From Pseudonocardia sp. N23 (GTDB lineage: Bacteria; Actinomycetota; Actinomycetes; Mycobacteriales; Pseudonocardiaceae), in the NCBI RefSeq assembly GCF_002583555.1, contig NZ_BEGX01000114.1:560395-624394 (forward strand): a stretch of DNA of 64,000 nt, given 5' to 3'. The notes under the pieces are model-generated. The model did no database searches, was not told where the DNA came from, and worked only from the letters and a program-made list of their open reading frames with translations. Shown here in pieces: positions 1-10,196 of this stretch. Made by a program: the position numbers and the translations under genes. The stretch's first letter is position 1. The number at the start of each line of letters is the position of its first letter.

Positions 1-1337
1 TCGCGCTGGGCGCGCCAGGCCACGATCGCCTCGACGGCGGCGGCCTCCGTGGCGGGGTCGACGGTCTCGATGGCCGCCGCGCCCTCGGCCTGCAGCGGGC
101 TCGGTTCGGTGGTGTCGAACCTGTTGACGCCGACGACGACGTCCTCGCCCGACTCCATCCGCCGCCGCCGCTCGGCGAGCGCGCTGACCAGCTCGCCCTT
201 CATGTAGCCGGACTCGGTCGCCGCGACGGCCCCGCCCATCTCCTGGACGCGGTCGATCTCGGCGCGGGCGGACTCGACGAGCTCGGTCACCTTGGCCTCG
301 ACGACCCGGCTGCCGTCGAAGATGTCCTCGTACTCGAGCAGGTCGGTCTCGTACGCGAGCACCTGCTGCATGCGCAGCGCCCACTGCTGGTCCCAGGGCC
401 GCGGCAGGCCCAGCGCCTCGTTCCAGGCGGGGAGCTGGATGGCGCGGGCCCGGGCGTCGCGCGACAGCGTCACCGCGAGCATCTCCAGCACGATCCGTTG
501 GACGTTGTTCTCCGGCTGGGCCTCGGTGAGCCCGAGGGAGTTGACCTGCACGCCGTAGCGGAGCCGTCGCTGCGTGGGGTTGTCGACGCCGTAGCGCTCC
601 AGAGTGATCTCGTCCCACAGCCGGCCCAGCGCGCGCAGCTTGCACATCTCCTCGACGAACCGCAGCCCGGCGTTGACGAAGAACGAGATGCGCCCGACGA
701 CGTCGCCGAACTTCTCGGCCGGGACCTGACCGGAGTCGCGGACGGCGTCGAGCACGGCGATGGCTGTCGACAGCGCGTAGGCGAGCTCCTGCGCGGGTGT
801 GGCCCCGGCCTCCTGCAGGTGGTAGCTGCAGATGTTGATCGGGTTCCACTTGGGGATGTTCGCGACGGACCAGGCGATGGTGTCGGAGATGAGCCGCATG
901 CTCGGCGCGGGCGGGAACACGTAGGTCCCGCGGGAGAGGTACTCCTTGACGATGTCGTTCTGCGTCGTGCCTGCGAGGGTGGCGCGCGGGGCGTCGTGCT
1001 CGTCGGCGACGGCGACGTAGAGCGCCAGCATCCACATAGCGGGGGCGTTGATGGTCATCGAGGTGTTGGCCTCGGCCATCGGGATGCCGTCGAACAGTGT
1101 GCGCATGTCGCCGATGTGGCTGACCGGCACGCCGACCTTGCCGACCTCACCCTTGGCGAGCTCGTCGTCGGGGTCGTAGCCGGTCTGGGTGGGCAGGTCG
1201 AACGCGACCGACAGGCCCGTCTGCCCCTTGGCGAGGTTGCGGCGGTAGAGCTCGTTGGACTTCTCGGCCGACGAGTGCCCGGCGTAGGTGCGGATCACCC
1301 AGGGGCGGTCGCGCTCGTGGTCGGTCGGGTACGGCAC
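1..1337 (-). CDS. meaA: MeaA-like B12-dependent acyl-CoA mutase (3' end outside window)
   Basis: This is the N-terminal 445 codons of a coenzyme B12-dependent acyl-CoA mutase large chain; the rest lies beyond position 1. Near the start the protein reads RPWVIRTYAGHSSAEKSNEL and then GLSVAFDLPTQTGYDPD, the substrate-binding TIM-barrel signature of the family. It fits the MeaA/ethylmalonyl-CoA mutase branch better than classical MutB or IcmA because it begins almost directly at the barrel. The family rearranges carbon skeletons of acyl-CoA thioesters using adenosylcobalamin. The start is a GTG preceded by a GGCGGAGG ribosome site at 1345-1352. The divergent cobalamin adenosyltransferase at 3.7 kb could supply its cofactor. 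The exact substrate (ethylmalonyl-, methylmalonyl- or isobutyryl-CoA) is inferred. Confidence 0.85.
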   Translation of the reverse strand, partial: MPYPTDHERDRPWVIRTYAGHSSAEKSNELYRRNLAKGQTGLSVAFDLPTQTGYDPDDELAKGEVGKVGVPVSHIGDMRTLFDGIPMAEANTSMTINAPAMWMLALYVAVADEHDAPRATLAGTTQNDIVKEYLSRGTYVFPPAPSMRLISDTIAWSVANIPKWNPINICSYHLQEAGATPAQELAYALSTAIAVLDAVRDSGQVPAEKFGDVVGRISFFVNAGLRFVEEMCKLRALGRLWDEITLERYGVDNPTQRRLRYGVQVNSLGLTEAQPENNVQRIVLEMLAVTLSRDARARAIQLPAWNEALGLPRPWDQQWALRMQQVLAYETDLLEYEDIFDGSRVVEAKVTELVESARAEIDRVQEMGGAVAATESGYMKGELVSALAERRRRMESGEDVVVGVNRFDTTEPSPLQAEGAAAIETVDPATEAAAVEAIVAWRAQR

Positions 1338-1437
1338 CGGACACCTCCGCCATCGGACTGCCAACGCGGTTGGGATACCACGCAGCACCTGTCGGGAAAC
1401 TACGCGAGCGGCGGGGATCCGGGAAGGTCCGACTCGC

Positions 1438-2265
1438 TCACACCCGGTGGTACCGGGCGTCGAACGCGCAGAACACCCCGAACGAGGCCAGCCCCAGCGC
1501 CGCGACGACGAGCAGCACCGACCCGTACGGCTGGGCGGCCAGCGTCTTCAGCGCGGCGTCGAGACCGTTGGCCTCCTCCGGCTTGAACCGCACCGCCGCG
1601 ACGACGACCAGCACGCCGACCAGCGCCGTCACCGCCCCCTTCGCGATCGTGCCGATCTGCCCGCTGCGCACCGCGGTCTCCCGCGCCCGCTTGTCCGCGG
1701 GCAGCACCATGTCGTCGGTGAACGACTTCTTCCAGCCACGCACTGCGGTCACCACGCCGACCACCACGACGACGAGGCCCGCGATGCCGACGATCCACTG
1801 CCCGCCCGGCCAGCCCAGCACACCCGCCGCGGCCTGCTGCCCGCCGCCGCCCGACGACCCGCCCAGCGCCGTCCGCACCGCGAGCACCGTCAACGACGCG
1901 AACACGACGGCCTTGGCGCCGCTGCCCACCCGCGACGCGAGCTGCTTCTTCGAGTCCGGCTGGTAGGAGAACCCCGCCACCGCCTCACCGGCCCGCCAGA
2001 ACACGACCGCCACGAAGCCGACGGCCAGCACCCACAGCAGGATGCGGCCGACAGTGCCCTGCGCGAGCGTCTGGAACGCACCCGCCTGGTCGGTGCTCTG
2101 CCCGGACCCGCCGAACGCGAGCTGCAGCGCGAGCCATGCGATCAGCACGTGTGTGACGCCGTAGGCGAGGATGCCGACGCGCACCGCCACCTTCGCCGGT
2201 TCGCTCTGCGCGGCGTCGCGCACCGTTCCGGCGGCGTCGGACGCCGCACTCGACACATCGGCCAT
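1438..2265 (-). CDS. DUF1206 membrane protein
   Basis: A 275-residue integral membrane protein of the DUF1206 family, function unknown. About six hydrophobic helices are arranged as three similar pairs, each introduced by a short amphipathic segment (for example AKVAVRVGILAYGVTHVLIA near residue 28 and a later copy with GTIAKGAVTALVGVLVVV). This internal triplication is typical of the family. A Gly/Ser/Gln-rich loop sits in the middle. The ATG at 2265 is chosen over a longer upstream reading because GGAGG lies 6 nt before it and the extension is murA antisense. It lies between meaA and murA on the same strand. Confidence 0.8.
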   Translation of the reverse strand: MADVSSAASDAAGTVRDAAQSEPAKVAVRVGILAYGVTHVLIAWLALQLAFGGSGQSTDQAGAFQTLAQGTVGRILLWVLAVGFVAVVFWRAGEAVAGFSYQPDSKKQLASRVGSGAKAVVFASLTVLAVRTALGGSSGGGGQQAAAGVLGWPGGQWIVGIAGLVVVVVGVVTAVRGWKKSFTDDMVLPADKRARETAVRSGQIGTIAKGAVTALVGVLVVVAAVRFKPEEANGLDAALKTLAAQPYGSVLLVVAALGLASFGVFCAFDARYHRV

Positions 2266-2341
2266 ACCGGGCCTCCAGGGTGGGGAGCCCGCAACCTCGC
2301 ACGATCCGTCCGGCCGCGCGACCGGGACTGCTCCGTCCGGC

Positions 2342-3610
2342 TCAGCCCTCGTCCGAAACCGTGACCCGTTCGATGTCGGCGCCGAGCCCCGACAGGTTCT
2401 CGACGAACCGCGGGTAACCGCGGTCGATGTGCTCGACGTCCCAGACCACGGTCTCGCCGTCGGCACACAGGCCCGCGAGCACGAGCCCGGCACCCGCCCG
2501 GATGTCGCTGGCCCACACCGGCGCGCTGGAGAGCCGCGGCACGCCGCGGACGACGGCGTGGTGGCCGTCGGTGCGGGCGTCGGCACCGAGGCGGACCATC
2601 TCCTCCACGAACCGGAAGCGGCCCTCGAAGACGTTCTCCGTGATCATCGACGTGCCGTCGGCGACCGCGGACAGGGCGATCGCCATCGGCTGCAGGTCGG
2701 TGGCGAAGCCCGGGTAGGGCAGCGTCACGAAGTCGACGGCACGGGCGCGGCCGTCCATCGTCACCGTGAAGCCGTCGGCGTGCGGCGCGACCTGCGCGCC
2801 CGCCGAGCCCAGCTTGTCGAGGACGAGCTCCAGGTGGTGCGGATCGACGCCGCGGACGTCGACGTGCCCACCCGTCATCGCGGCGGCGAACGCCCAGGTG
2901 GCGCCCACGATCCGGTCGCCGATGACGCGGTGGTGGGCCGGGGCGAGGCTCGTCACCCCGTGCACCGTCAGCGTCGACGAGCCCGCGCCGTCGATCTTCG
3001 CGCCCATCCGCTGCAGCATCGTGCACAGGTCGACGATCTCGGGCTCGCGGGCGGCGTTGTCGATGATCGTGGTGCCCTCGGCGAGCACGGCCGCCATGAG
3101 GATGTTCTCGGTGGCGCCGACGCTGGGGAAGTCGAGCCAGATCTGGGCGCCGTGCAGCTCCTCGGCGTGGGCGACGACGCGCCCGTGCTCGATCTCGGTG
3201 GTGGCGCCCAGCTTGCGCAGGCCACTCTGGTGCATGTCGAGCGGGCGCGAGCCGATCGCGTCGCCGCCCGGCAGCGGGACGACGGCGCGGCGGCAGCGGG
3301 CCACCAGCGGGCCGAGCACGCACACCGAGGCGCGCAGCTTCGACACCGAGCGGTAATCGGCCTGCGCACCCGGGTCGGCGGGCACGTCGATCGTCACCGT
3401 CGCGCCGTCGACGACCACGGTGCAGCCCAGGCTGCGCAGCACGTCGGCCATCAGCGGGACGTCGAGGATCTCCGGACAGTTGGTCAGCACCGTGGTGCCC
3501 TCGGCGAGCAGCGCCGCCGCCATCAGCTTGAGCACGCTGTTCTTGGCGCCGACGACATCGACGGCGCCGTCGAGACGGGCGCCGCCACGGACCGCGAAAT
3601 GCTCTGCCAC
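2342..3610 (-). CDS. murA: UDP-N-acetylglucosamine 1-carboxyvinyltransferase (Asp117 form)
   Basis: A 422-residue MurA, the cytoplasmic enzyme that transfers enolpyruvate from PEP to UDP-GlcNAc in the first committed step of peptidoglycan synthesis. The N-terminal GAKNSVLKLM loop, the SVGATENILMAAVLAEG region and the C-terminal IDRGYPRFVENLSGLGA motif are all present at family length. The active-site loop reads PLPGGDAIGSRPLDMH, so residue 117 is Asp where Escherichia coli has the fosfomycin-reactive Cys115. Mycobacterium tuberculosis and Chlamydia MurA carry the same change and are intrinsically fosfomycin resistant. The start is GTG, 8 nt after a TAGCGT -10 box with no ribosome site, suggesting a leaderless mRNA. 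Confidence 0.96.
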   Translation of the reverse strand: MAEHFAVRGGARLDGAVDVVGAKNSVLKLMAAALLAEGTTVLTNCPEILDVPLMADVLRSLGCTVVVDGATVTIDVPADPGAQADYRSVSKLRASVCVLGPLVARCRRAVVPLPGGDAIGSRPLDMHQSGLRKLGATTEIEHGRVVAHAEELHGAQIWLDFPSVGATENILMAAVLAEGTTIIDNAAREPEIVDLCTMLQRMGAKIDGAGSSTLTVHGVTSLAPAHHRVIGDRIVGATWAFAAAMTGGHVDVRGVDPHHLELVLDKLGSAGAQVAPHADGFTVTMDGRARAVDFVTLPYPGFATDLQPMAIALSAVADGTSMITENVFEGRFRFVEEMVRLGADARTDGHHAVVRGVPRLSSAPVWASDIRAGAGLVLAGLCADGETVVWDVEHIDRGYPRFVENLSGLGADIERVTVSDEG

Positions 3611-3618
3611 GGCCGAGG

Positions 3619-3624
3619 ACGCTA
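3619..3624 (-). promoter_or_regulatory. Predicted -10 box of murA
   Basis: TAGCGT on the minus strand matches the actinobacterial TANNNT -10 consensus and ends 8 nt before the murA GTG, which has no Shine-Dalgarno sequence. No convincing -35 hexamer was seen. A leaderless murA transcript is inferred. Confidence 0.4.
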
Positions 3625-3701
3625 TCTGCTCCCCCGTCCTGCCCCGCCCCCACCCCGTGGGCGTGTCGTCCCCGCCACAGTCCTGCGGCGCCGCGGACGG
3701 C

Positions 3702-3707
3702 TACCGT
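3702..3707 (+). promoter_or_regulatory. Predicted -10 box of cobalamin adenosyltransferase gene
   Basis: TACCGT ends 6 nt before the ATG at 3714 and fits TANNNT. No purine-rich ribosome site lies between, so a leaderless transcript is inferred. It faces away from the murA promoter 80 bp to the left. Confidence 0.4.
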
Positions 3708-3713
3708 CGGACC

Positions 3714-4304
3714 ATGGCCGTGCACCTGACCAGGATCTACACCCGCACCGGTGACGACGGGACGACCGCGCTCGGCGACTTCAGCCGCGTGCACAAGACC
3801 GATCCGCGGCTCGCGGCCTACGCCGACACCGACGAGGCGAACGCCGCGATCGGCGTCGCCGTCACCGTCGGCGGGCTCGACGAGGCGGTCCTCGCGCCGC
3901 TGCGCCAGATCCAGAACGACCTGTTCGACGTCGGCGCCGACCTGTGCTCGCCGATCGTCGAGAACCCCGAGTACCCGCCGCTGCGCATCACCGACGCCTA
4001 CGTCGACCGCCTCGAGGGCTGGTGCGACGAGTTCAACGAGAGCCTGCCCAAGCTGGCGTCGTTCATCCTGCCCGGTGGCACCCCCGGCGCCGCGTACCTG
4101 CACGTCGCGCGGACGGTGACCCGGCGCGCGGAGCGGTCGGTGTGGGCGCTGCTGGAGGTCGACGCGCAGCGGTCGAACCCGCTGACGGCCCGCTACCTCA
4201 ACCGGCTGTCGGACCTGCTGTTCATCCTCGGGCGCGTCGCCAACCCGGGCGGGGACGTGCTGTGGCAGCCGGGAGGCCCCCAAGCCGCCTCCGACGAGGC
4301 CTGA
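3714..4304 (+). CDS. PduO-type cob(I)alamin adenosyltransferase
   Basis: A 196-residue ATP:corrinoid adenosyltransferase of the PduO family, which attaches the adenosyl group to cob(I)alamin to make coenzyme B12. Diagnostic motifs are the N-terminal ATP-binding IYTRTGDDGTTALGD, the AYADTDEANAAIG segment, FILPGGTPGAAYLHVART and the C-terminal RYLNRLSDLLFILGR. The length is normal for the trimeric family. It is divergent from murA and ends 7 bp before the convergent DUF2550 gene, as in Mycobacterium tuberculosis (Rv1314c). A B12-dependent mutase gene lies 2.4 kb away, giving a plausible client enzyme. Confidence 0.93.
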   Translation: MAVHLTRIYTRTGDDGTTALGDFSRVHKTDPRLAAYADTDEANAAIGVAVTVGGLDEAVLAPLRQIQNDLFDVGADLCSPIVENPEYPPLRITDAYVDRLEGWCDEFNESLPKLASFILPGGTPGAAYLHVARTVTRRAERSVWALLEVDAQRSNPLTARYLNRLSDLLFILGRVANPGGDVLWQPGGPQAASDEA

Positions 4305-4316
4305 GCCTGCCTCAGG
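4300..4316. terminator. Short hairpin between convergent genes
   Basis: CCTGAG, a 5-nt loop and CTCAGG form a 6-bp stem spanning the 7-bp gap between the adenosyltransferase stop and the DUF2550 stop. There is no U-tract. A bidirectional terminator role is a guess from position. Confidence 0.3.
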
Positions 4317-4767
4317 AGGCCTGGCGGTAGCCCGTCGTCCGTCCGGGCGGGGCTGCCTCCAGCCACGCGAGGAAGCCCGTCAGGACGCCGGGGGCCATCG
4401 CCAGCTCCAGGTCCTCGCCGTGCGTGCGCAGCCGCAGTACCGACGTCGCGGTCGGGATCGCATAGGTCTCGACGGCCCGCGGCGGCCGCCGGTCGACGAT
4501 CTGCAGGTCGGCGCGGTCCATCCGCAGCGTCGGGCCGAGCCGGACGCTGGTCAGGCGGTGCCAGGCGAACTCGTCGCCGTGGTAGCGGCCGACCCCGAAG
4601 TGCCAGCCCGCGACGTCGTCCCGCCCGTCGAACGCAGCAGGGCGGCGGCGCAGACACAGGTCCACGCCACCGCCCCGCATGAGTCGTACCCGCCGCACGG
4701 CGAACCAGCCGAGCAGCAGGCAGGCACACAGCAGAACGATCCCGACGACGATCGCAACCGTTCCCAC
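4312..4767 (-). CDS. DUF2550 membrane-anchored protein
   Basis: A 151-residue DUF2550 protein of unknown function, conserved beside atpC in actinobacteria (Rv1312 position). One N-terminal transmembrane helix (about residues 4-22, rich in Val/Leu/Cys) is followed by a basic cytoplasmic stretch and a compact domain containing WHFGVGRYHGDEFAWHRL. The GTG start at 4767 has no obvious strong ribosome site. It follows atpC downstream by 21 bp and may be read through from the atp operon. Confidence 0.75.
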   Translation of the reverse strand: MGTVAIVVGIVLLCACLLLGWFAVRRVRLMRGGGVDLCLRRRPAAFDGRDDVAGWHFGVGRYHGDEFAWHRLTSVRLGPTLRMDRADLQIVDRRPPRAVETYAIPTATSVLRLRTHGEDLELAMAPGVLTGFLAWLEAAPPGRTTGYRQAS

Positions 4768-4788
4768 CGCGTGTGTCCCGCTACCGTG

Positions 4789-5169
4789 CTACTGCGCGCC
4801 GGCCGCCCTGAGCCGTGCCTCGGCTCGGGCCCGGGCCGCGGCGCCGGAGTCCTCCGACGCGTCGGCCCGGTCGAGCGCCGATCGTGCCCGGTCCACGTCG
4901 ATCTCCTCGGAGAGCTCTGCGAACTCCGCGAGGATCGACACGTGGTCCGGCGTGACCGACAGGAAGCCGCCGTGCACTGCGACCGTGGTCGACGTGCCGT
5001 CGGCCGCGTCGATGCGCACGACGCCGGCCTCCTCCAGCTGAGCCAGGGTCGGCTCGTGGCCGGGCAGCACGCCGATCTCGCCGACCGTGGTCCGGGCCAG
5101 CACGAACGTCGAGCTGCCCGTCCAGATCTTCCGCTCGACCGATACGAGGTCGACCGTCATCTCCGCCAT
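4789..5169 (-). CDS. atpC: ATP synthase F1 epsilon subunit
   Basis: A 126-residue epsilon chain of the F1 central stalk, last gene of the atp operon. The beta-sandwich domain is recognisable from MTVDLVSVERKIWTGSSTFV and GEIGVLPGHEPTLAQL, followed by a shorter Ala/Arg-rich helical C-terminus ending RAEARLRAAG. The ATG at 5169 is preferred because GGAAAGGG lies just upstream; an in-frame ATG 9 nt later is the alternative. It sits 19 bp after atpD. Epsilon couples rotation to catalysis and in mycobacteria helps suppress ATP hydrolysis. Confidence 0.95.
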   Translation of the reverse strand: MAEMTVDLVSVERKIWTGSSTFVLARTTVGEIGVLPGHEPTLAQLEEAGVVRIDAADGTSTTVAVHGGFLSVTPDHVSILAEFAELSEEIDVDRARSALDRADASEDSGAAARARAEARLRAAGAQ

Positions 5170-5188
5170 GATGCCCTTTCCGGCCCCG

Positions 5189-6622
5189 TCAGCCCTGCAG
5201 CCGCTTGCGGTTCTTCTCGAGGTCCTCGAGACCACCGCAGAGGAAGAACGCCTGCTCGGGAACGTCGTCGAACTCGCCCTTGGCGATCTTGTCGAACGAC
5301 TCGATCGTCTCCTTGAGCGGCACCGTCGAACCCGGCTGGCCGGTGAACTGCTCGGCGACCAGGAGGTTCTGCGACAGGAACCGCTCGATGCGACGGGCCC
5401 GGCCGACGAGCTGCTTGTCCTCTTCGGAGAGCTCGTCGATACCGAGGATCGCGATGATGTCCTGCAGGTCCGCGTAGCGCTGCAGGATCCGCTTGACCTC
5501 GTTGGCGACGCGGAAGTGCTCGTCGCCGATGTACTGCGGGTCCAGGATCCGCGAGGTCGAGGTCAGCGGGTCGACCGCCGGGTAGATGCCCTTCTGCGAG
5601 ATGGGGCGGGAGAGCTCCGTCGTCGCGTCCAGGTGGGCGAACGTCGTCGCCGGGGCCGGGTCGGTGTAGTCGTCCGCGGGGACGTAGATCGCCTGCATCG
5701 AGGTGATCGACCGGCCACGGGTCGAGGTGATCCGCTCCTGCAGCTCGCCCATCTCGTCGGCCAGGGTCGGCTGGTAGCCGACGGCGCTCGGCATACGGCC
5801 GAGCAGCGTGGAGACCTCCGAGCCGGCCTGGGTGAACCGGAAGATGTTGTCGATGAAGAGCAGCACGTCCTGGTTCTGGACGTCGCGGAAGTACTCCGCC
5901 ATCGTCAGGGCGGACAGCGCGACGCGCATACGCGTGCCGGGCGGCTCGTCCATCTGACCGAAGACGAGCGCGGTGTCGTTGATGACGCCGGACTCGGCCA
6001 TCTCCGTGATGAGGTCGTTGCCCTCACGGGTGCGCTCACCGACACCGGCGAACACCGAGGTGCCACCGAAGTTCTTGGCGACACGGGTGATCATCTCCTG
6101 GATGAGCACCGTCTTGCCGACGCCGGCGCCGCCGAACAGGCCGATCTTGCCGCCCGTGACGTACGGGGTGAGCAGGTCGATGACCTTGATGCCGGTCTCC
6201 AGCATCTCGGTGCGACCCTCGAGCTGGTCGAACGCCGGCGCCTTGCGGTGGATGCCCCACAGCTCGCCGGTGATCTCCAGGTCGGGCTTGTCGAGGCACT
6301 CGCCGAGCGCATTGAAGACGTGGCCCTTGACCTGGTCGCCCACGGGGACCGAGATCGGGCGGCCGAGGTCGGAGACCTCCTGGCCGCGGACCAGGCCGTC
6401 GGTCGGCTGCATCGAGATGGTGCGGACCAGGTTGTCGCCCAGGTGCTGGGCGATCTCCAGGGTCAGCGTCTTCGCGAGGTCACCGAACTCGACCTGGACG
6501 GTGAGCGCGTTGTACAGCGGCGGCACCTGGTTGCGCGGGAACTCGACGTCGACGACCGGGCCCGTGACCCGGACGACCCGGCCTGTCCTGACCTGGGTGG
6601 GCGTGTCGGCGGTGGCGGTCAT
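5189..6622 (-). CDS. atpD: ATP synthase F1 beta subunit
   Basis: The 477-residue catalytic beta chain. The Walker A loop GGAGVGKT occupies residues 164-171, GERTREGNDL follows, the Walker B strand is VLLFIDNIFRF, and the lever motif appears as DELSEEDK. The ATG overlaps the atpG stop by one base (TGATG), so translation is probably coupled. In the operon it follows gamma and precedes epsilon, the standard actinobacterial order. Nothing is missing from the catalytic site. Confidence 0.98.
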   Translation of the reverse strand: MTATADTPTQVRTGRVVRVTGPVVDVEFPRNQVPPLYNALTVQVEFGDLAKTLTLEIAQHLGDNLVRTISMQPTDGLVRGQEVSDLGRPISVPVGDQVKGHVFNALGECLDKPDLEITGELWGIHRKAPAFDQLEGRTEMLETGIKVIDLLTPYVTGGKIGLFGGAGVGKTVLIQEMITRVAKNFGGTSVFAGVGERTREGNDLITEMAESGVINDTALVFGQMDEPPGTRMRVALSALTMAEYFRDVQNQDVLLFIDNIFRFTQAGSEVSTLLGRMPSAVGYQPTLADEMGELQERITSTRGRSITSMQAIYVPADDYTDPAPATTFAHLDATTELSRPISQKGIYPAVDPLTSTSRILDPQYIGDEHFRVANEVKRILQRYADLQDIIAILGIDELSEEDKQLVGRARRIERFLSQNLLVAEQFTGQPGSTVPLKETIESFDKIAKGEFDDVPEQAFFLCGGLEDLEKNRKRLQG

Positions 6623-7629
6623 CAGCTCTCACTTCCTGCGGTCACGAGAGCGTCGGCGCCACCGACGATCTCACTGATCTCCTGGGTGATCTGTGCCTGA
6701 CGGGCCTGGTTGGCTTCCAGCGTCAGGGTACGGATGAGTTCGTTCGCGTTGTCGGTCGCGGCCTTCATGGCCCGCTGCCGGTTCGCCGACTCCGATGCCG
6801 CCGAGTCGAGCAGCGCGGCGAACAGCCGCGCTCCCACGTACTTCGGGATGAGTGCGTCGAAGAGCGCGTCCGCGTCGGGCTCGAACTCGTAGAGCGCCTT
6901 CGGCCCGGACGACTGCTCCCGGACCTCGGCCGCGGTCACGCCGCTCGCCCCGCCGGTCGTGGTCTCCGAGTCCGCGTCGAGCGCCGACTCCGAGCCGACG
7001 TACTCGACCTCCATGGGCGCCATCCGCCGCGCCTGCGGCGTCTGGCTGACCATGTTGCGGAACTGCGTGTAGACCAGGTGCAGCTCGTCGACGCCCTGGA
7101 CGCCGTCCTCACCGTCACCACCGGTCCGCCCGTCGCTGCCGACCATGAAGGCCTCGACGAGCGTGCGGGCGACCTCGGCCGCGTGCACGTACTCCGGCTG
7201 CTCCGAGAAGCCGGTCCAGGACTCCTGCACCGCCTGCTTGCGGAAGCGGAAGTAGCTGACGCCCTTGCGGCCGATCACGTAGAGGACCGGCTCCTTGCCC
7301 TGCTCGCGCAGGAGCGAGCGCAGCTGCTCCGCCTCCTTGAGGACGTTCGCGTTGTAACCACCGCACTGCCCGCGGTCACTGGTGACCACGAGGATCGCGG
7401 CCCGCTTGGCCTCCGGCCGCTCGACCAGCAGCGGGTGGTCCAGCGCCGCGTTCGACGCCAGCTCGCTGAGGACCGAGGTCATCAGCTCGGCGTACGGCCG
7501 CGACTGCTGGACCCGCGCACGGGCCTTCGCGATCCGCGACGTCGCGATGAGCTCCATCGCGCGCGTGATCTTCTTGATGGACTGCGTCGACCTGATCCGC
7601 CGCCGCAGCACACGGATCTGTGCCGCCAT
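6622..7629 (-). CDS. atpG: ATP synthase F1 gamma subunit with two insertions
   Basis: A 335-residue gamma chain, the rotating central shaft. The N-terminal coiled-coil half contains RIRSTQSIKKITRAMELIA and the C-terminal half ATDNANELIRTLTLEANQAR. It is longer than the E. coli protein (about 287) because of two insertions. Residues 163-178 are an acidic Gly-rich loop at the position of the mycobacterial gamma loop. Residues 213-242 are a second Ser/Thr/Ala-rich stretch that I do not recall from the mycobacterial chain. It lies 13 bp after atpA. Confidence 0.96.
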   Translation of the reverse strand: MAAQIRVLRRRIRSTQSIKKITRAMELIATSRIAKARARVQQSRPYAELMTSVLSELASNAALDHPLLVERPEAKRAAILVVTSDRGQCGGYNANVLKEAEQLRSLLREQGKEPVLYVIGRKGVSYFRFRKQAVQESWTGFSEQPEYVHAAEVARTLVEAFMVGSDGRTGGDGEDGVQGVDELHLVYTQFRNMVSQTPQARRMAPMEVEYVGSESALDADSETTTGGASGVTAAEVREQSSGPKALYEFEPDADALFDALIPKYVGARLFAALLDSAASESANRQRAMKAATDNANELIRTLTLEANQARQAQITQEISEIVGGADALVTAGSES

Positions 7630-7642
7630 CGGTCCCTACCCG

Positions 7643-9286
<1,644 letters not shown>

Positions 9287-9350
9287 GGCTCTCGTCTTTC
9301 CTTCTGTCGGTCGCGCAGTGCGCGTCGCGTGGGGGTGTGTCGGCCGTTGC

Positions 9351-10196
9351 TCAGGTCGGCAGTCCGCGGCGTGCGGCGGCCAGCCGGCCGGCCACACTGC
9401 CGTCGATCAGCTCGCCGCCGACCTGGACGACGAGTCCGCCGAGGACGTCGGGATCGTGCTCGACCTGCAGCGAGATCGGGCGGCCGTACAGCCGGCCCAG
9501 CGACTCGGTCAGGCGCTGCTCCTGCTGCTCGCTCAGGGCGACCGCCGACCGCACGTGCGCGACGTAGCGGTCGCGACGGGCCGCGGCCAGCTCGGCGAGC
9601 TGACCGGCGACCAGGTCCAGCGCGAGCACCCGCGGCGACCGCACTGCCTGCTCCAGCAGCGTGGTGGTGACCGCGGAGGCCTTGCCGCGCAGCAGCTCCG
9701 CGAGCAGAGCGGCCCGCTTGTCGGCGGGCGTGGTGCGATCGACGAGGAGCGCCGACAGCCGGGGCTCACGGTCCAGGACGCGGCCGAAGCGGAACAGCTG
9801 GTCCTCGACCTCGTCGAGGGTGCCGTCCTTCTCCGCCACACCGAGCACCGCGCGGCGGGCCAGCGCCTCGAGCGCCTCGACGAGGTCGATCGAGCGCGAC
9901 CAGCGCGACGCCACCAGGTTGCTGACGAGGTCGAGCGCCGTGGCGCCGACCTTGCCGTCGAACAGCCGGCGGGCCAGCTCGGTCCGGGACTCGGCCGGGA
10001 CCGACGGGTCCGCCAGGTGGCGGCGCAGCGTCGTCTCGGACTGCAGCAGCCGCTGGACGCTGAACAGGTCGTCGCCCAGCACCGCGAGGTCGGGACCCGC
10101 CGACGCGTCGACGTGGGTGTCGAGCCTGCGGACCGCGTCGGCCAGCGCCTCACGGCTGGCCGACTGCAGCGTCGACTCGAGCGTCGACTCGGCCAT
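9351..10196 (-). CDS. atpH: ATP synthase delta subunit (unfused)
   Basis: A 281-residue delta chain of the peripheral stalk. It aligns with the C-terminal part of the mycobacterial b-delta fusion AtpH (EVEDQLFRFGRVLD, VTTTLLEQAV, YGRPISLQVEHDPDVLGGL) and has an extra N-terminal helical domain beginning MAESTLESTLQSASREALAD. Unlike in Mycobacterium it has its own ATG, overlapping the b-prime stop as TGATG, and its own strong ribosome site (GGGGGAGGAG ending 4 nt upstream). The fused protein is therefore two genes here, not a sequencing frameshift. Confidence 0.93.
   Translation of the reverse strand: MAESTLESTLQSASREALADAVRRLDTHVDASAGPDLAVLGDDLFSVQRLLQSETTLRRHLADPSVPAESRTELARRLFDGKVGATALDLVSNLVASRWSRSIDLVEALEALARRAVLGVAEKDGTLDEVEDQLFRFGRVLDREPRLSALLVDRTTPADKRAALLAELLRGKASAVTTTLLEQAVRSPRVLALDLVAGQLAELAAARRDRYVAHVRSAVALSEQQEQRLTESLGRLYGRPISLQVEHDPDVLGGLVVQVGGELIDGSVAGRLAAARRGLPT

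Noticed and set aside
2171..3754. 527-codon plus-strand frame opposite murA
   Set aside because: Composition (Arg/Val/Asp/Gly-rich) and lack of motifs mark it as a GC-rich antisense frame of murA.
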